Source of the DNA: Sphingobacteriales bacterium 16-39-50
Lineage (GTDB): Bacteria; Bacteroidota; Bacteroidia; Sphingobacteriales; Sphingobacteriaceae
Direction of reading: 5' to 3'
Length of the DNA: 64,000 nucleotides
Assembly (NCBI GenBank): GCA_002257025.1
Contig: NCHA01000004.1
Span: 1 to 64,000 of the forward strand
Shown here in pieces: positions 9,585 through 17,540 of this stretch; within the stretch, counting starts at the first letter, position 1, and each line of letters opens with the position of its first letter. The notes under the pieces are model-generated. The model worked only from the letters and a program-made list of their open reading frames with translations. It was not told the DNA's origin and made no database searches. The position numbers and the translations under genes were made by a program.

Positions 9585-10844
9585 ATGAATATAGGAATTA
9601 TAGGCCTCGGTGACATGGGCTGTATCTATGCTAAGTCTTTCGCTAAAGCCGGATACAGGGTTTACGGATGCGACCTGCCTAATCGTAGAGAAATACTTGA
9701 AACTGAGCTGAGCCCATATGGGATTGAAGTAATGGATGATGGCAGGGCTGTATCACGAATTTCTGATGTGATCATTTATTCTGTTGAAGCTGAACGGATT
9801 ACAGAAGTTCTGAGTTTATACGGCTCATACACCAAATATGGAGCAATTGTAGCAGGACAAACCTCAGTTAAACACCCTGAAATAGAAGCTTTTGAAAAAT
9901 ACCTTCCCAAGGATGCCCATATTATAACCTGTCATTCCCTGCATGGTCCCGGATTTGATCCGAAGGGTCAAAAAATGATTGTTATTCCGCACAGAACCTC
10001 CAAAGAAGCGTATCAGCGTATGACAGATCTTCTGTCTACATTGGGTTCGGTGCTTGTAGAAATAGCAGATTTTCATGAACATGATAAAATTGTTGCCGAT
10101 ACTCAGGCAGTGACTCACATGGGTTTCGAAAGTATGGGCACAGCATGGAAAGAGGCCGGTTTCTTCCCATGGGAGAATGCATCATATCTCGGTGGTATTG
10201 ATAATGTAAAGATCTTAATAACACTTAGAATCTTTAGTTATAAAGCGCATATCTATGGCGGACTCGCAATTTTGAATCCATATGCCCGTCATCAGATCAA
10301 GCGATATGCTATTTCTGAATCAGAGTTATTTAAGCTGATGATCAAAGAAGAGGAGGCAGCCTTTCGCAAGCGCTTATATCAGGCGAGGGACTTTATTTTC
10401 GGCAAGGACCATAAACCGGTCATGCTGGATGAAAAAGTGATGCAGGAATTCTCCTTGTCCGCGGGATCTGAAAGCCGGAAGCCAAATTCTCACCTCAGTC
10501 TGCTAAGTATGGTTGACGCGTGGCATCACCTTGGCATTAACCCCTATGATAATCTGATCTGTCAGACACCCCCGTTCAGATTGAGATTGGGCATCGCTGA
10601 ATACCTTTTCAAGAATGAAGAATTACTCGAAGAGTCGATTAATACGGCATTATTTGACAAAACCATTCGCGGCGATGATCTGGAATTCCATTCAGCTGTC
10701 AGGGAATGGACCTCACTCATTGTTTACGGTGATATGGAGGGTTATAAACAACACTTTGACCAGGTGAAAACATTCTTTGCCGGAAGACTTGATCAGGGAA
10801 GGGCACAGAGTGCCGAACTGATCAGAAAACTTGAAATGGAATAG
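9585..10844 (+). CDS. tyrA: prephenate dehydrogenase
   Basis: This enzyme makes 4-hydroxyphenylpyruvate from prephenate with NAD(P) in tyrosine synthesis. The 419-residue protein starts with the dinucleotide fold GIIGLGDMG. The HSLHGPGFDPKGQ segment near residue 120 and the DTQAVTHMGFESMG segment near 170 carry the catalytic and substrate-binding His of the family. Its length and sequence resemble the fungal TYR1-type enzymes more than the short bacterial form, and no chorismate mutase or ACT domain is evident. It is a single gene, not linked to other aromatic amino acid genes here. Confidence 0.85.
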   Translation: MNIGIIGLGDMGCIYAKSFAKAGYRVYGCDLPNRREILETELSPYGIEVMDDGRAVSRISDVIIYSVEAERITEVLSLYGSYTKYGAIVAGQTSVKHPEIEAFEKYLPKDAHIITCHSLHGPGFDPKGQKMIVIPHRTSKEAYQRMTDLLSTLGSVLVEIADFHEHDKIVADTQAVTHMGFESMGTAWKEAGFFPWENASYLGGIDNVKILITLRIFSYKAHIYGGLAILNPYARHQIKRYAISESELFKLMIKEEEAAFRKRLYQARDFIFGKDHKPVMLDEKVMQEFSLSAGSESRKPNSHLSLLSMVDAWHHLGINPYDNLICQTPPFRLRLGIAEYLFKNEELLEESINTALFDKTIRGDDLEFHSAVREWTSLIVYGDMEGYKQHFDQVKTFFAGRLDQGRAQSAELIRKLEME

Positions 10845-10999
10845 AAATAATGCCTTCAATACCCAGATTCAGGACATTCCTTTAATTTATATATTAAAAT
10901 CCCATTGTAATTTCTTTAATATGTGACCGCTATCATATTTTAAGAATTCTTTAATGTCCTTATTTGTACTCGTGGATTAACCCTTTTTTAATTCTTTTC

Positions 11000-12787
11000 A
11001 TGAGTCATACATTTCATATTCCTGTACTTGGCCTTGCCTATTCAGTAGACACACCAATAAAAGTAGCCCGTTATGGTATCAGTTCGGTCGTGTCAATTGT
11101 TGATGATATTTTAATTGAACGAATGCGTCAATTATATACCGAAAAAAACAATGAGGAATTTGTTCCTATCGATCCTAAGGAAACTGATTTCCGTAGTAAA
11201 AGAATCACGGCATACCTTAATCTTGTTAAAAAGATCGTTGACAAACAGTTCGAAACACTGCGCAATGAAGCATTTGCAGAGGGTACTGACATCACAAGGT
11301 ATTTTAATCTCTTGCCGGAAAGCTCTCCCCTAAAAATAAAATATCATCAAATGCTCAATGAAGGGGATGCGATAAAGCGCATTGCGATACAAAATGAATT
11401 GCGCAATGAAATTGAGAAGGGCGAGATTCAGGTCAACATAATGGCTAAAGTCGACCGTATGAATCCAAATACTACCGGTGAGCAGATTTCAGATGCATTA
11501 TCTGCTTTGAAGGGATTTGCACAAAGTGAATTAAATACCCCTGTAGTCCTGTCGGCTGGAATGAATCCCCGACTGTACAGTTATCTTGAAAATTTTCAGG
11601 AATTCTTACCCGATCAATTCAGCAATTTCAGAAAAAGCATAATCCTTAAGGTGAGTGATTTCAGGTCTGCATTGATACAGGCAAAATTCCTTGCTAAAAA
11701 AGGTCTTTGGGTTTCAGAGTTCCGTGTTGAATCAGGTCTGAATTGCGGTGGACATGCGTTTGCAACCGAAGGATACCTCCTGGGTCCGATTTTGGAAGAA
11801 TTTAAAACCAAAAAGCAGGAAATGATCGATGAATTATATCAGATATACAGCAAGGCTATAGAAGAAAAAGGAATTCAGCTATCAATCGTTCCAAAATTAA
11901 AGATTAGTGTTCAGGGGGGTATTGGAACTTCAGATGAAAACGATTTCCTGATGAATCATTATCAGCTTGATGCCACCGGATGGGGAAGCCCCTTTTTACT
12001 GGTACCTGAAGCAACAAATGTGGATGCCGAAACACTTGAACTACTTTCTACGGCTACTCATGATGATTTTTATATCAGTGGTTCATCGCCACTTGGGATA
12101 CCCTTCAACAATTTCAGAAAAAGCACTGCCGAGAAACAGCGTCTTGAACGCATTGCTAAAGGAAGGCCAGGAAGTCCGTGTGTTAAAAAATTCCTATCCT
12201 CAAACACTGAATTTACTGAACAACCAATCTGCACCGCATCAAGAGAGTATCAGAATCTGAAAATCAAGCAACTGCAAACAGAAGGCCTGAAACCTGAAGA
12301 ATATCAGACAAAATTCGAAGAGATTACTGAAAAACTATGTCTTTGTGAAGGACTTGCAGCACCAGCATACCTGAAAAACAATATTCTTAAACCCAAAGAG
12401 AGCCAAGCAGCGGTCATTTGTCCGGGACCTAATATTGCTTATTTCAGCGGTAAGTTTTCACTGGATGAAATGGTCAGTCATATCTATGGTAAACTCAACT
12501 TATTGAATGACGATAATCGTCCTAATCTCTTTGTCAATGAGCTCAATCTTTATGTGGAATACCTAAAAAAAGATATCAGCAGACAGATTCAGGAAATGAA
12601 CGATAAAAAAGCAAAATACATTATAAAATTTAAAGAGCAGCTGGAAAACGGAATTGAATACTATAAACAGCTAATCCCAAAAATTACCGACCAGACTGAA
12701 GTTTACAGGAAGAAAATGTTTAATGAACTCCTGGAAATTGAAGAAAAATTACAGAATTTAAATCCTGTTGTTGAGCAGAGGGTCTAA
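11000..12787 (+). CDS. uncharacterised protein with nitronate-monooxygenase-like barrel motifs and a Cys-rich segment
   Basis: I do not recognise a named family. From the ATG at 11000 the protein has 595 residues; an upstream TTG at 10964 would add a non-conserved hydrophobic stretch, so I prefer the ATG. The N-terminus (FHIPVLGLAYSVDTPIKVARYG) and the segments LNCGGHAFATEG and SVQGGIGTSDENDF resemble, in order, the start, the GGH motif and the glycine-rich phosphate loop of FMN-dependent TIM-barrel proteins of the nitronate monooxygenase group. The C-terminal third contains spaced Cys residues (SPCVKK, PICTAS, KLCLCEG, AVICPG) that could hold a metal cluster, and it ends in a coiled coil. 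No signal peptide is seen. It is followed by a strong terminator. Confidence 0.75.
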   Translation: MSHTFHIPVLGLAYSVDTPIKVARYGISSVVSIVDDILIERMRQLYTEKNNEEFVPIDPKETDFRSKRITAYLNLVKKIVDKQFETLRNEAFAEGTDITRYFNLLPESSPLKIKYHQMLNEGDAIKRIAIQNELRNEIEKGEIQVNIMAKVDRMNPNTTGEQISDALSALKGFAQSELNTPVVLSAGMNPRLYSYLENFQEFLPDQFSNFRKSIILKVSDFRSALIQAKFLAKKGLWVSEFRVESGLNCGGHAFATEGYLLGPILEEFKTKKQEMIDELYQIYSKAIEEKGIQLSIVPKLKISVQGGIGTSDENDFLMNHYQLDATGWGSPFLLVPEATNVDAETLELLSTATHDDFYISGSSPLGIPFNNFRKSTAEKQRLERIAKGRPGSPCVKKFLSSNTEFTEQPICTASREYQNLKIKQLQTEGLKPEEYQTKFEEITEKLCLCEGLAAPAYLKNNILKPKESQAAVICPGPNIAYFSGKFSLDEMVSHIYGKLNLLNDDNRPNLFVNELNLYVEYLKKDISRQIQEMNDKKAKYIIKFKEQLENGIEYYKQLIPKITDQTEVYRKKMFNELLEIEEKLQNLNPVVEQRV

Positions 12788-12803
12788 GCGACCAAACAAT
12801 CAG

Positions 12804-12833
12804 CCGGCTCTAAAATTAGGAGCCGGTTTTTTT
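12804..12833 (+). terminator. intrinsic terminator after the 11000-12787 gene
   Basis: The 7-bp GC-rich stem CCGGCTC/GAGCCGG with a 9-nt loop is followed directly by a run of T residues, 17 bp after the stop codon. Confidence 0.9.
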
Positions 12834-12985
12834 ATGCAATCTCAAAATATTCTTCTTGTTTTAAGTTTTCAAAGCTCAAGAAATACTTCATTCCTTCACA
12901 CTTGTTCAATTAGACAAAAACGCACACATCTTCCTGACTTACAGATACTTAAAATTATAAAAAAGTGACTAAAAAATCATTTAAA

Positions 12986-13001
12986 TATGACTAAAGTCAT
13001 A
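12986..13001. promoter_or_regulatory. TATGACT-AA-AGTCATA palindrome upstream of the fasciclin gene
   Basis: This is a perfect 7-2-7 inverted repeat, with a possible Bacteroidota -7 element (TAACTTGG, one mismatch to TAnnTTTG) at 13023-13030. Its centre would fall near -43 from the inferred start of transcription, a typical activator position. The spacing and TGA/TCA arms resemble Crp/Fnr-family operators. The regulator is unknown. Confidence 0.45.
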
Positions 13002-13055
13002 GTATAAAGAGATAATTCTCAATAACTTGGATGTAAGAAAACTAAATTAAAAATT

Positions 13056-13619
13056 ATGAGAAAGATCTTATTAGCTACATCAATGATCGGTGTATGCGTA
13101 TTGCTGAGCTGCAATAGCGGAACAGAACAAAGTGCCGGCACACCACCTGCTGAGGAAAGTCAGTCTGTCGGACAGTCGGGGGTTCAGGATGACCTGTCAC
13201 AAAAAAATGTTGTTCAGGTTGCTATAGGTAGTACAGACCATACTACTTTAGTGGCAGCCATCCAGGCAGCAGAACTGGTGGATGCATTGAGTAATGCAGG
13301 GCCCTTTACCGTCTTCGCTCCTACAAATGCAGCTTTTGACAAATTACCTGCAGGAACAGTTGATGGTCTTTTAAAACCGGAAAGCATTGATGACCTGACT
13401 AATATTCTACAGTACCATGTTTCGTTGGGAGTATTTAAAGCAGAGAATTTAACCGAAGGGCAAACAATTGGCCAGGTAAATGGAAATGACATCAAAATAA
13501 GCATTTCTGATGGGAAAGTGATGATCAATGAAAGTGCAATTATTGTTGCATCTGTGCCTGCATCAAACGGTATTATCCATATTATTGATGCAGTGTTATT
13601 ACCACCTGCAGCTAATTAA
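13056..13619 (+). CDS. fasciclin (FAS1) domain lipoprotein
   Basis: This is a 187-residue secreted lipoprotein with lipobox LLSC near residue 19 (VCVLLSCNSG), so it is anchored in a membrane facing the periplasm or the surface. After a Ser/Gln/Glu-rich linker a single FAS1 domain fills residues 50-185. It shows the typical opening (TLVAAIQAAELVDAL), the H1 motif FTVFAPTNAAFD and the H2-like NGIIHIIDAVLLP. FAS1 domains mediate adhesion or bind small ligands, but the role of single-domain bacterial versions is poorly known. The gene is monocistronic, with a palindrome in its promoter and a terminator right after the stop. Confidence 0.93.
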   Translation: MRKILLATSMIGVCVLLSCNSGTEQSAGTPPAEESQSVGQSGVQDDLSQKNVVQVAIGSTDHTTLVAAIQAAELVDALSNAGPFTVFAPTNAAFDKLPAGTVDGLLKPESIDDLTNILQYHVSLGVFKAENLTEGQTIGQVNGNDIKISISDGKVMINESAIIVASVPASNGIIHIIDAVLLPPAAN

Positions 13620-13655
13620 AAACTTAAACCGAAGAAGGATTTTTTGCAAATGACA

Positions 13656-13684
13656 AGGGGATTATTCAAAGTAATCCCCTTTCT
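13656..13684 (+). terminator. intrinsic terminator after the fasciclin gene
   Basis: The 9-bp stem AGGGGATTA/TAATCCCCT has a 7-nt loop and is followed by TTCT. It lies 36 bp after the stop codon. Confidence 0.75.
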
Positions 13685-13686
13685 CA

Positions 13687-13894
13687 ATTAACGTGAGTTC
13701 GATATTAAACAATCAAAAGATTAATATTTAACCACATAGATTGAATTTATTATGCTTTAAAGGAAACATAGATTGAAAATCATATAGATTGAAGCGAAGC
13801 TTCAAGGCTATCTGTGTCTACAATTTAGGTAGAAGCTATAAAATGCCATGTTTCTATGTGGTTTTTTAAATATTATGTCGAGTTCACGTTAATT
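13687..13894. repeat. nested inverted-repeat element
   Basis: The outer arms AATTAACGTGAGTTCGA (about 13686-13702) and TCGAGTTCACGTTAATT (about 13878-13894) pair with two mismatches. Inside them, AACCACATAGA (13730-13740) pairs with TCTATGTGGTT (13853-13863). ATAGATTGAA is repeated three times between, and GAAGCGAAGCTTC forms a small central palindrome. It has no coding content and looks like a non-autonomous interspersed repeat. Confidence 0.6.
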
Positions 13895-13897
13895 AAT

Positions 13898-14341
13898 TCA
13901 TGCTTGTGACCGCTTTCGGTTCTTTTTAATATTATTTCTGGGCACTCCGGATCTAATATCTTTGGTTGTTTTCTGATATTCGAAAACCTTGTCTCTTATA
14001 ATTCCTGAAATACAAATAGCCCTTTCCTTAGCAAGTTCAGCCTTTGAGCCTTCAAATAATTGATCTACAGTTAAAATAAAAAGCTTGTTCCACCGATCAA
14101 AATGAGCTTTACTTAGCGGTTCAATAGCGTGTAAATGCTTATGCAAATTTACCGGGTTACCTTCATATGATCCGGTAAAGAAAATTACATTTTCCCAGAA
14201 ATCATATAAGAGTGGAATATGTGTTGACCAGTTAACCTTAGCAACATCCTGAAAAATAAACCCGAGTTGTTTATCAGCTAATACTTTTTTATAAAAAGCA
14301 TCAACCATAAGTTCAATATCAGATCTGTTTTCAATATCCAT
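13898..14341 (-). CDS. group III truncated haemoglobin
   Basis: This is a small cytoplasmic globin of 147 residues from the ATG at 14341; an earlier TTG at 14359 would overlap the upstream gene by 11 bp, so the ATG is preferred. It shows the group III pattern DAFYKKVLADKQLGFIF, then THIPLLYDFWENVIF, and the proximal His in KAHFDRW. Such globins bind O2 and NO and are often found with denitrification genes, so NO detoxification is a fair inference. It is last in the nos operon, 7 bp after the hemerythrin gene. The tail is basic (KKNRKRSQA). Confidence 0.9.
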   Translation of the reverse strand: MDIENRSDIELMVDAFYKKVLADKQLGFIFQDVAKVNWSTHIPLLYDFWENVIFFTGSYEGNPVNLHKHLHAIEPLSKAHFDRWNKLFILTVDQLFEGSKAELAKERAICISGIIRDKVFEYQKTTKDIRSGVPRNNIKKNRKRSQA

Positions 14342-14348
14342 TTTCAAG

Positions 14349-14789
14349 CTATTTTTCAATAAAAATATCAGCGAGTTTATTTAAAAGTTCTTCAGTACAA
14401 GATTCCTGAATCAGCGGAAATATCACCCGATCCTCCTTACGTACATGGCTTTCGAGAGCCCGTCCGATCACATCAAGTTGAGTAGAAAGCCCCTGATCCT
14501 GGTTTATAGAATTAAACAGAGAATGCAATTCCTGATGCTCAGCTTTCATACATATAAGTAAACTATCCAGAGTAGCATTTACACCCTTGATTATTGGTAT
14601 CATTTTCTCTTCCTGTTCAAAATGCTCTAACAGTTCTTCCCGATAATGTTTAAGTGCATATTCTGCTTTTCCTTCTGCATCATGTGGAAGCCCCTTGTAA
14701 GGAGGGGCATCTGAACGCAATAATCTTGCAAGTATCAATGTCCCATGATGGTCTCTTGATAATGGAATAAGTGCTTCATGTCTTTTCAT
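14349..14789 (-). CDS. hemerythrin HHE-domain protein
   Basis: This 146-residue protein is a predicted four-helix bundle with the His/Glu pattern of the HHE family: H4 and H15-H16 (LSRDHHGTL), HFEQEE near 75, KAEHQELH near 98 and SHVRKEDRVIFP near 126. Such domains bind a di-iron site and respond to O2 or NO; the related RIC/YtfE proteins repair nitrosylated iron centres but have an extra N-terminal domain missing here. It sits 1 bp after nosY and 7 bp before the globin gene, so it is translated with the nos operon. A role against NO or O2 stress is inferred. Confidence 0.88.
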   Translation of the reverse strand: MKRHEALIPLSRDHHGTLILARLLRSDAPPYKGLPHDAEGKAEYALKHYREELLEHFEQEEKMIPIIKGVNATLDSLLICMKAEHQELHSLFNSINQDQGLSTQLDVIGRALESHVRKEDRVIFPLIQESCTEELLNKLADIFIEK

Positions 14790-14790
14790 A

Positions 14791-15558
14791 TCACAGATCT
14801 TTAGAATTAAATTTAAGAGTGGAGTACCAAACTGGAATTACAATCCAGGATAGGAGCACAAAAAATGAAAATATCAGGCCATTACTTGCTCCGAAAAAGT
14901 CTTTGAACACCGCACCTGTATATCCCATCATCGCCGAAACATCCAGTTGGAGCAAAATCAAAATACGGCTCAGATCAATTGGATTTAATGCACTTAAACC
15001 TATCATTGCATTTTCCATCGGATAGTCCGCAAATTGAAATAAGATAAATAAAACCAATCCGTCGAACAAGAGCGAAAAGTATAACCATAGCATAATAGCT
15101 GCCCCGATTCCTTTGGCCTTATCACGGGTTTGTACAGTAGCCAGAAATGCGATAGCCGCAAAAATAATGCTGAGTAATACCCCGGTTAAAATCATAGTGA
15201 ATCCGACTAAATTGGCCTGATAAATCAAGACCGGGATACCTGCACCTATTAAAAATGCAATTGAGAGTGAAGAAGCTAAGCCGGTGAACAAACTGAGCCA
15301 GATCGTATTTCTTTTCAAAGGCTGACTCACCAGAAGTTCTATAAACTCCGCGGAATTATACATATAAATGGTCGAAAATATGATACTGACCAATGGTACA
15401 ACTATCAGAATTATATTCAATAAACTTAAGAGACCTTTACTGCTGTTATCTTCCAGACTGAATACACTGAATGAAGCAGCAAGTAAAAAAACGGTATAGA
15501 TAAGCACGATCTTATTGCGCAGGATATCTGTAATTACATATTTTATAATCTTATTCAT
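14791..15558 (-). CDS. nosY: NosY-type ABC transporter permease
   Basis: This is an integral membrane protein of 255 residues with six predicted helices, the permease of the NosDFY complex needed to mature the copper sites of N2O reductase. The N-terminal helix (DILRNKIVLIYTVFLLAA) is typical of ABC-2 type permeases. Its start overlaps the 3' end of nosF by 8 bp. The assignment rests on length, topology and position in a complete nosZ-L-D-F-Y order. Confidence 0.92.
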   Translation of the reverse strand: MNKIIKYVITDILRNKIVLIYTVFLLAASFSVFSLEDNSSKGLLSLLNIILIVVPLVSIIFSTIYMYNSAEFIELLVSQPLKRNTIWLSLFTGLASSLSIAFLIGAGIPVLIYQANLVGFTMILTGVLLSIIFAAIAFLATVQTRDKAKGIGAAIMLWLYFSLLFDGLVLFILFQFADYPMENAMIGLSALNPIDLSRILILLQLDVSAMMGYTGAVFKDFFGASNGLIFSFFVLLSWIVIPVWYSTLKFNSKDL

Positions 15559-16261
15559 AATTGCTGATCATTACCTGTGCAATTGATTTAACTAATCTCT
15601 CTTCTCCGGTATCCTGCCTTAATTCTTCGATGCTTTTATGGAAAACAAGTTTCCCTTCCTGCATATATATGATCCTGGTAACCAGATCATCCAGATCACT
15701 CAGAATGTGAGAAGTGATTAATACGAGTTTTCCTTTATCTTTTTCAGCCAGGATCTTTTCTTTGAAAAGTTCTGATGCTACCGGATCAAGACCTGCAGTT
15801 GGTTCATCAAGAATAAGTACCGAAGGATTGAACAAAAAGGCGAGTGCTGCACTAACTTTTTGTATAGTTCCACCCGACAAAGTACCCATACGCTTATTCA
15901 ATAAGTTCTGAACTGAAAAAGCCTTTATCAGGTCCTCATCCAGACCTTCGGATTTACCGCGGATGTCTTTCATCATCCCCAATACCTGTCCGATGGTCAT
16001 ATTATCAGGATAACGGCCCATTTGTGGCATATAACCAATCTGATCCCTGTACTGCCAATGCTTAAGAATATTTTCACCATTGAATGTGATCGAACCACTA
16101 TCCGGAACCACCATTCCCAGAATTGTTTTGATCAGTGTTGTCTTACCGCAACCGTTTGGTCCTATCAGGGCAATACATTCTGATTTCTCACAGATTGTTG
16201 TTACACCGTCGAGAGCCTTCAGTTTGCCAAAATGCTTGCTGATATTTTTTAATTGAATCAT
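15551..16261 (-). CDS. nosF: NosF-type ABC transporter ATPase
   Basis: This is the cytoplasmic ATPase of the NosDFY complex, 236 residues long. Walker A GPNGCGKTT is near residue 33, the Q-loop is in YMPQMGRYP, the signature is LSGGTIQKV (Thr in place of the usual Gln), Walker B is LILDEPTAGLDP and the switch His is in ITSHIL. It lies 49 bp after nosD and overlaps nosY. By analogy with known NosDFY it powers delivery of a sulfur or copper component for the CuZ site. Confidence 0.95.
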   Translation of the reverse strand: MIQLKNISKHFGKLKALDGVTTICEKSECIALIGPNGCGKTTLIKTILGMVVPDSGSITFNGENILKHWQYRDQIGYMPQMGRYPDNMTIGQVLGMMKDIRGKSEGLDEDLIKAFSVQNLLNKRMGTLSGGTIQKVSAALAFLFNPSVLILDEPTAGLDPVASELFKEKILAEKDKGKLVLITSHILSDLDDLVTRIIYMQEGKLVFHKSIEELRQDTGEERLVKSIAQVMISNYE

Positions 16262-16310
16262 ATTTCTTCTATTTCATCGCTGCCCCAAATATTTATCGGG
16301 CATTAAACCC

Positions 16311-17540
16311 TTAAAAGGCTCTTTTCATCATTGGAGCAGTGTCTTTCAGGTTTTCAGGAGTGAGACTCGGTATTAGTTTTTCTGTTTTATCGAGCAAACT
16401 TGTTATAAAACTTCTAAAAAGGATCATTGCCGGAGGATATTTTTCAACGATCATTGAATACATGCTTACCGGACGGTAAGGTATATCTCCTATTTTATCC
16501 TTATCAAGATCATATCCATCATATTTATCCCAATAATTATTGTTAAACCTATTCAGAACCAATGAGCCATTGGTACCCACATCAAAGGTATTCCCTATGA
16601 AATTATTTAGCTCAAGAACTACATCCATACAACTCGCCTGAATTTTTAAAGCCCATCCATTGTTTTCAAAAACGTTGCGCTTCATATAGATTCTGTTGGC
16701 TCCTTCCATATAAATTCCACTGGTATTCCTTTTGAAATAATTACCCTCCATAAAGCCATCTGAAATTTCTTTGAGCAATATTCCATGAGCAGCATCTCCC
16801 CAGTTCTCTTCAAAATAATTACTGAACATTTTGATCCTGTTAGAGTACATTACAGAGACTCCGGAGCCATTATTTCTGAAGACATTGTTCACATACATAT
16901 CATCATTTGAGAACATAAAATGTAATCCATAACGGAGATTATTCTTTGAAACATTTCTCCAGATAACAGAATTCTTAACAAATTCAAAATATATTCCATC
17001 CCGGTGACCGGATATTTGATTCCCGATTACTCTCAGACTGTCCCCCTTCCAGCAATGAATTCCATTTCCACTCTGCTGCTCTTCCACACCTGTTGCCTTA
17101 AGAGTATTGTTTTCTATACTGCAGTTTATCCCATTCTGAATATATATTCCGAAAAAAGTATCCTCCAGAATATTATTCCTGATAACAACATTCCTGCTGT
17201 CATAAACCTTAATTCCACTTAAATCTTCAAGGCTTGAAATACCACTATGGATTAATTTGAATCCATCGACAACAGCTCCATCTGCTGTTATCGATATAAT
17301 CTCATATTTTTTTTCACCATCGAGTACCGGAGAACCGACCCCTTTCAAAACAATACTTTTATTTATAATGAGATTTTTCTCTCTGTAAAGCCCGGCATCA
17401 ACGAAAATGGTATCTCCGGACTTAGCTTCATTTAGAGCAGAGCTGATTGTCCTGTGACTGCGTTTTGCTCCGACATAAATATTAGCTGCTGAAGTACTGC
17501 AATATAAAAGTGTAAAAAATATGAAGAAAAAATATCTCAC
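16311..17540 (-). CDS. nosD: NosD, periplasmic beta-helix copper/sulfur-handling protein
   Basis: NosD is the periplasmic partner of the NosFY transporter in N2O reductase maturation. The 409-residue protein has a signal peptide (MRYFFFIFFTLLYCSTSAA) and a run of parallel beta-helix repeats (NSRNVVIRNN-, NGINCSIENN-, NSVIWRN- type) over residues 80-330. It starts with GTG at 17540, and the stop of nosL lies within it (GTGA, 4-bp overlap), so the two are translationally coupled. Confidence 0.94.
   Translation of the reverse strand: MRYFFFIFFTLLYCSTSAANIYVGAKRSHRTISSALNEAKSGDTIFVDAGLYREKNLIINKSIVLKGVGSPVLDGEKKYEIISITADGAVVDGFKLIHSGISSLEDLSGIKVYDSRNVVIRNNILEDTFFGIYIQNGINCSIENNTLKATGVEEQQSGNGIHCWKGDSLRVIGNQISGHRDGIYFEFVKNSVIWRNVSKNNLRYGLHFMFSNDDMYVNNVFRNNGSGVSVMYSNRIKMFSNYFEENWGDAAHGILLKEISDGFMEGNYFKRNTSGIYMEGANRIYMKRNVFENNGWALKIQASCMDVVLELNNFIGNTFDVGTNGSLVLNRFNNNYWDKYDGYDLDKDKIGDIPYRPVSMYSMIVEKYPPAMILFRSFITSLLDKTEKLIPSLTPENLKDTAPMMKRAF

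Noticed and set aside
12768-12968. Plus-strand 66-codon frame after the 11000-12787 gene
   Set aside because: It overlaps the end of that gene and runs through a strong intrinsic terminator.
13214-13528. Minus-strand 104-codon frame inside the fasciclin gene
   Set aside because: It lies fully within a well-supported domain gene on the other strand and has no protein-like features.
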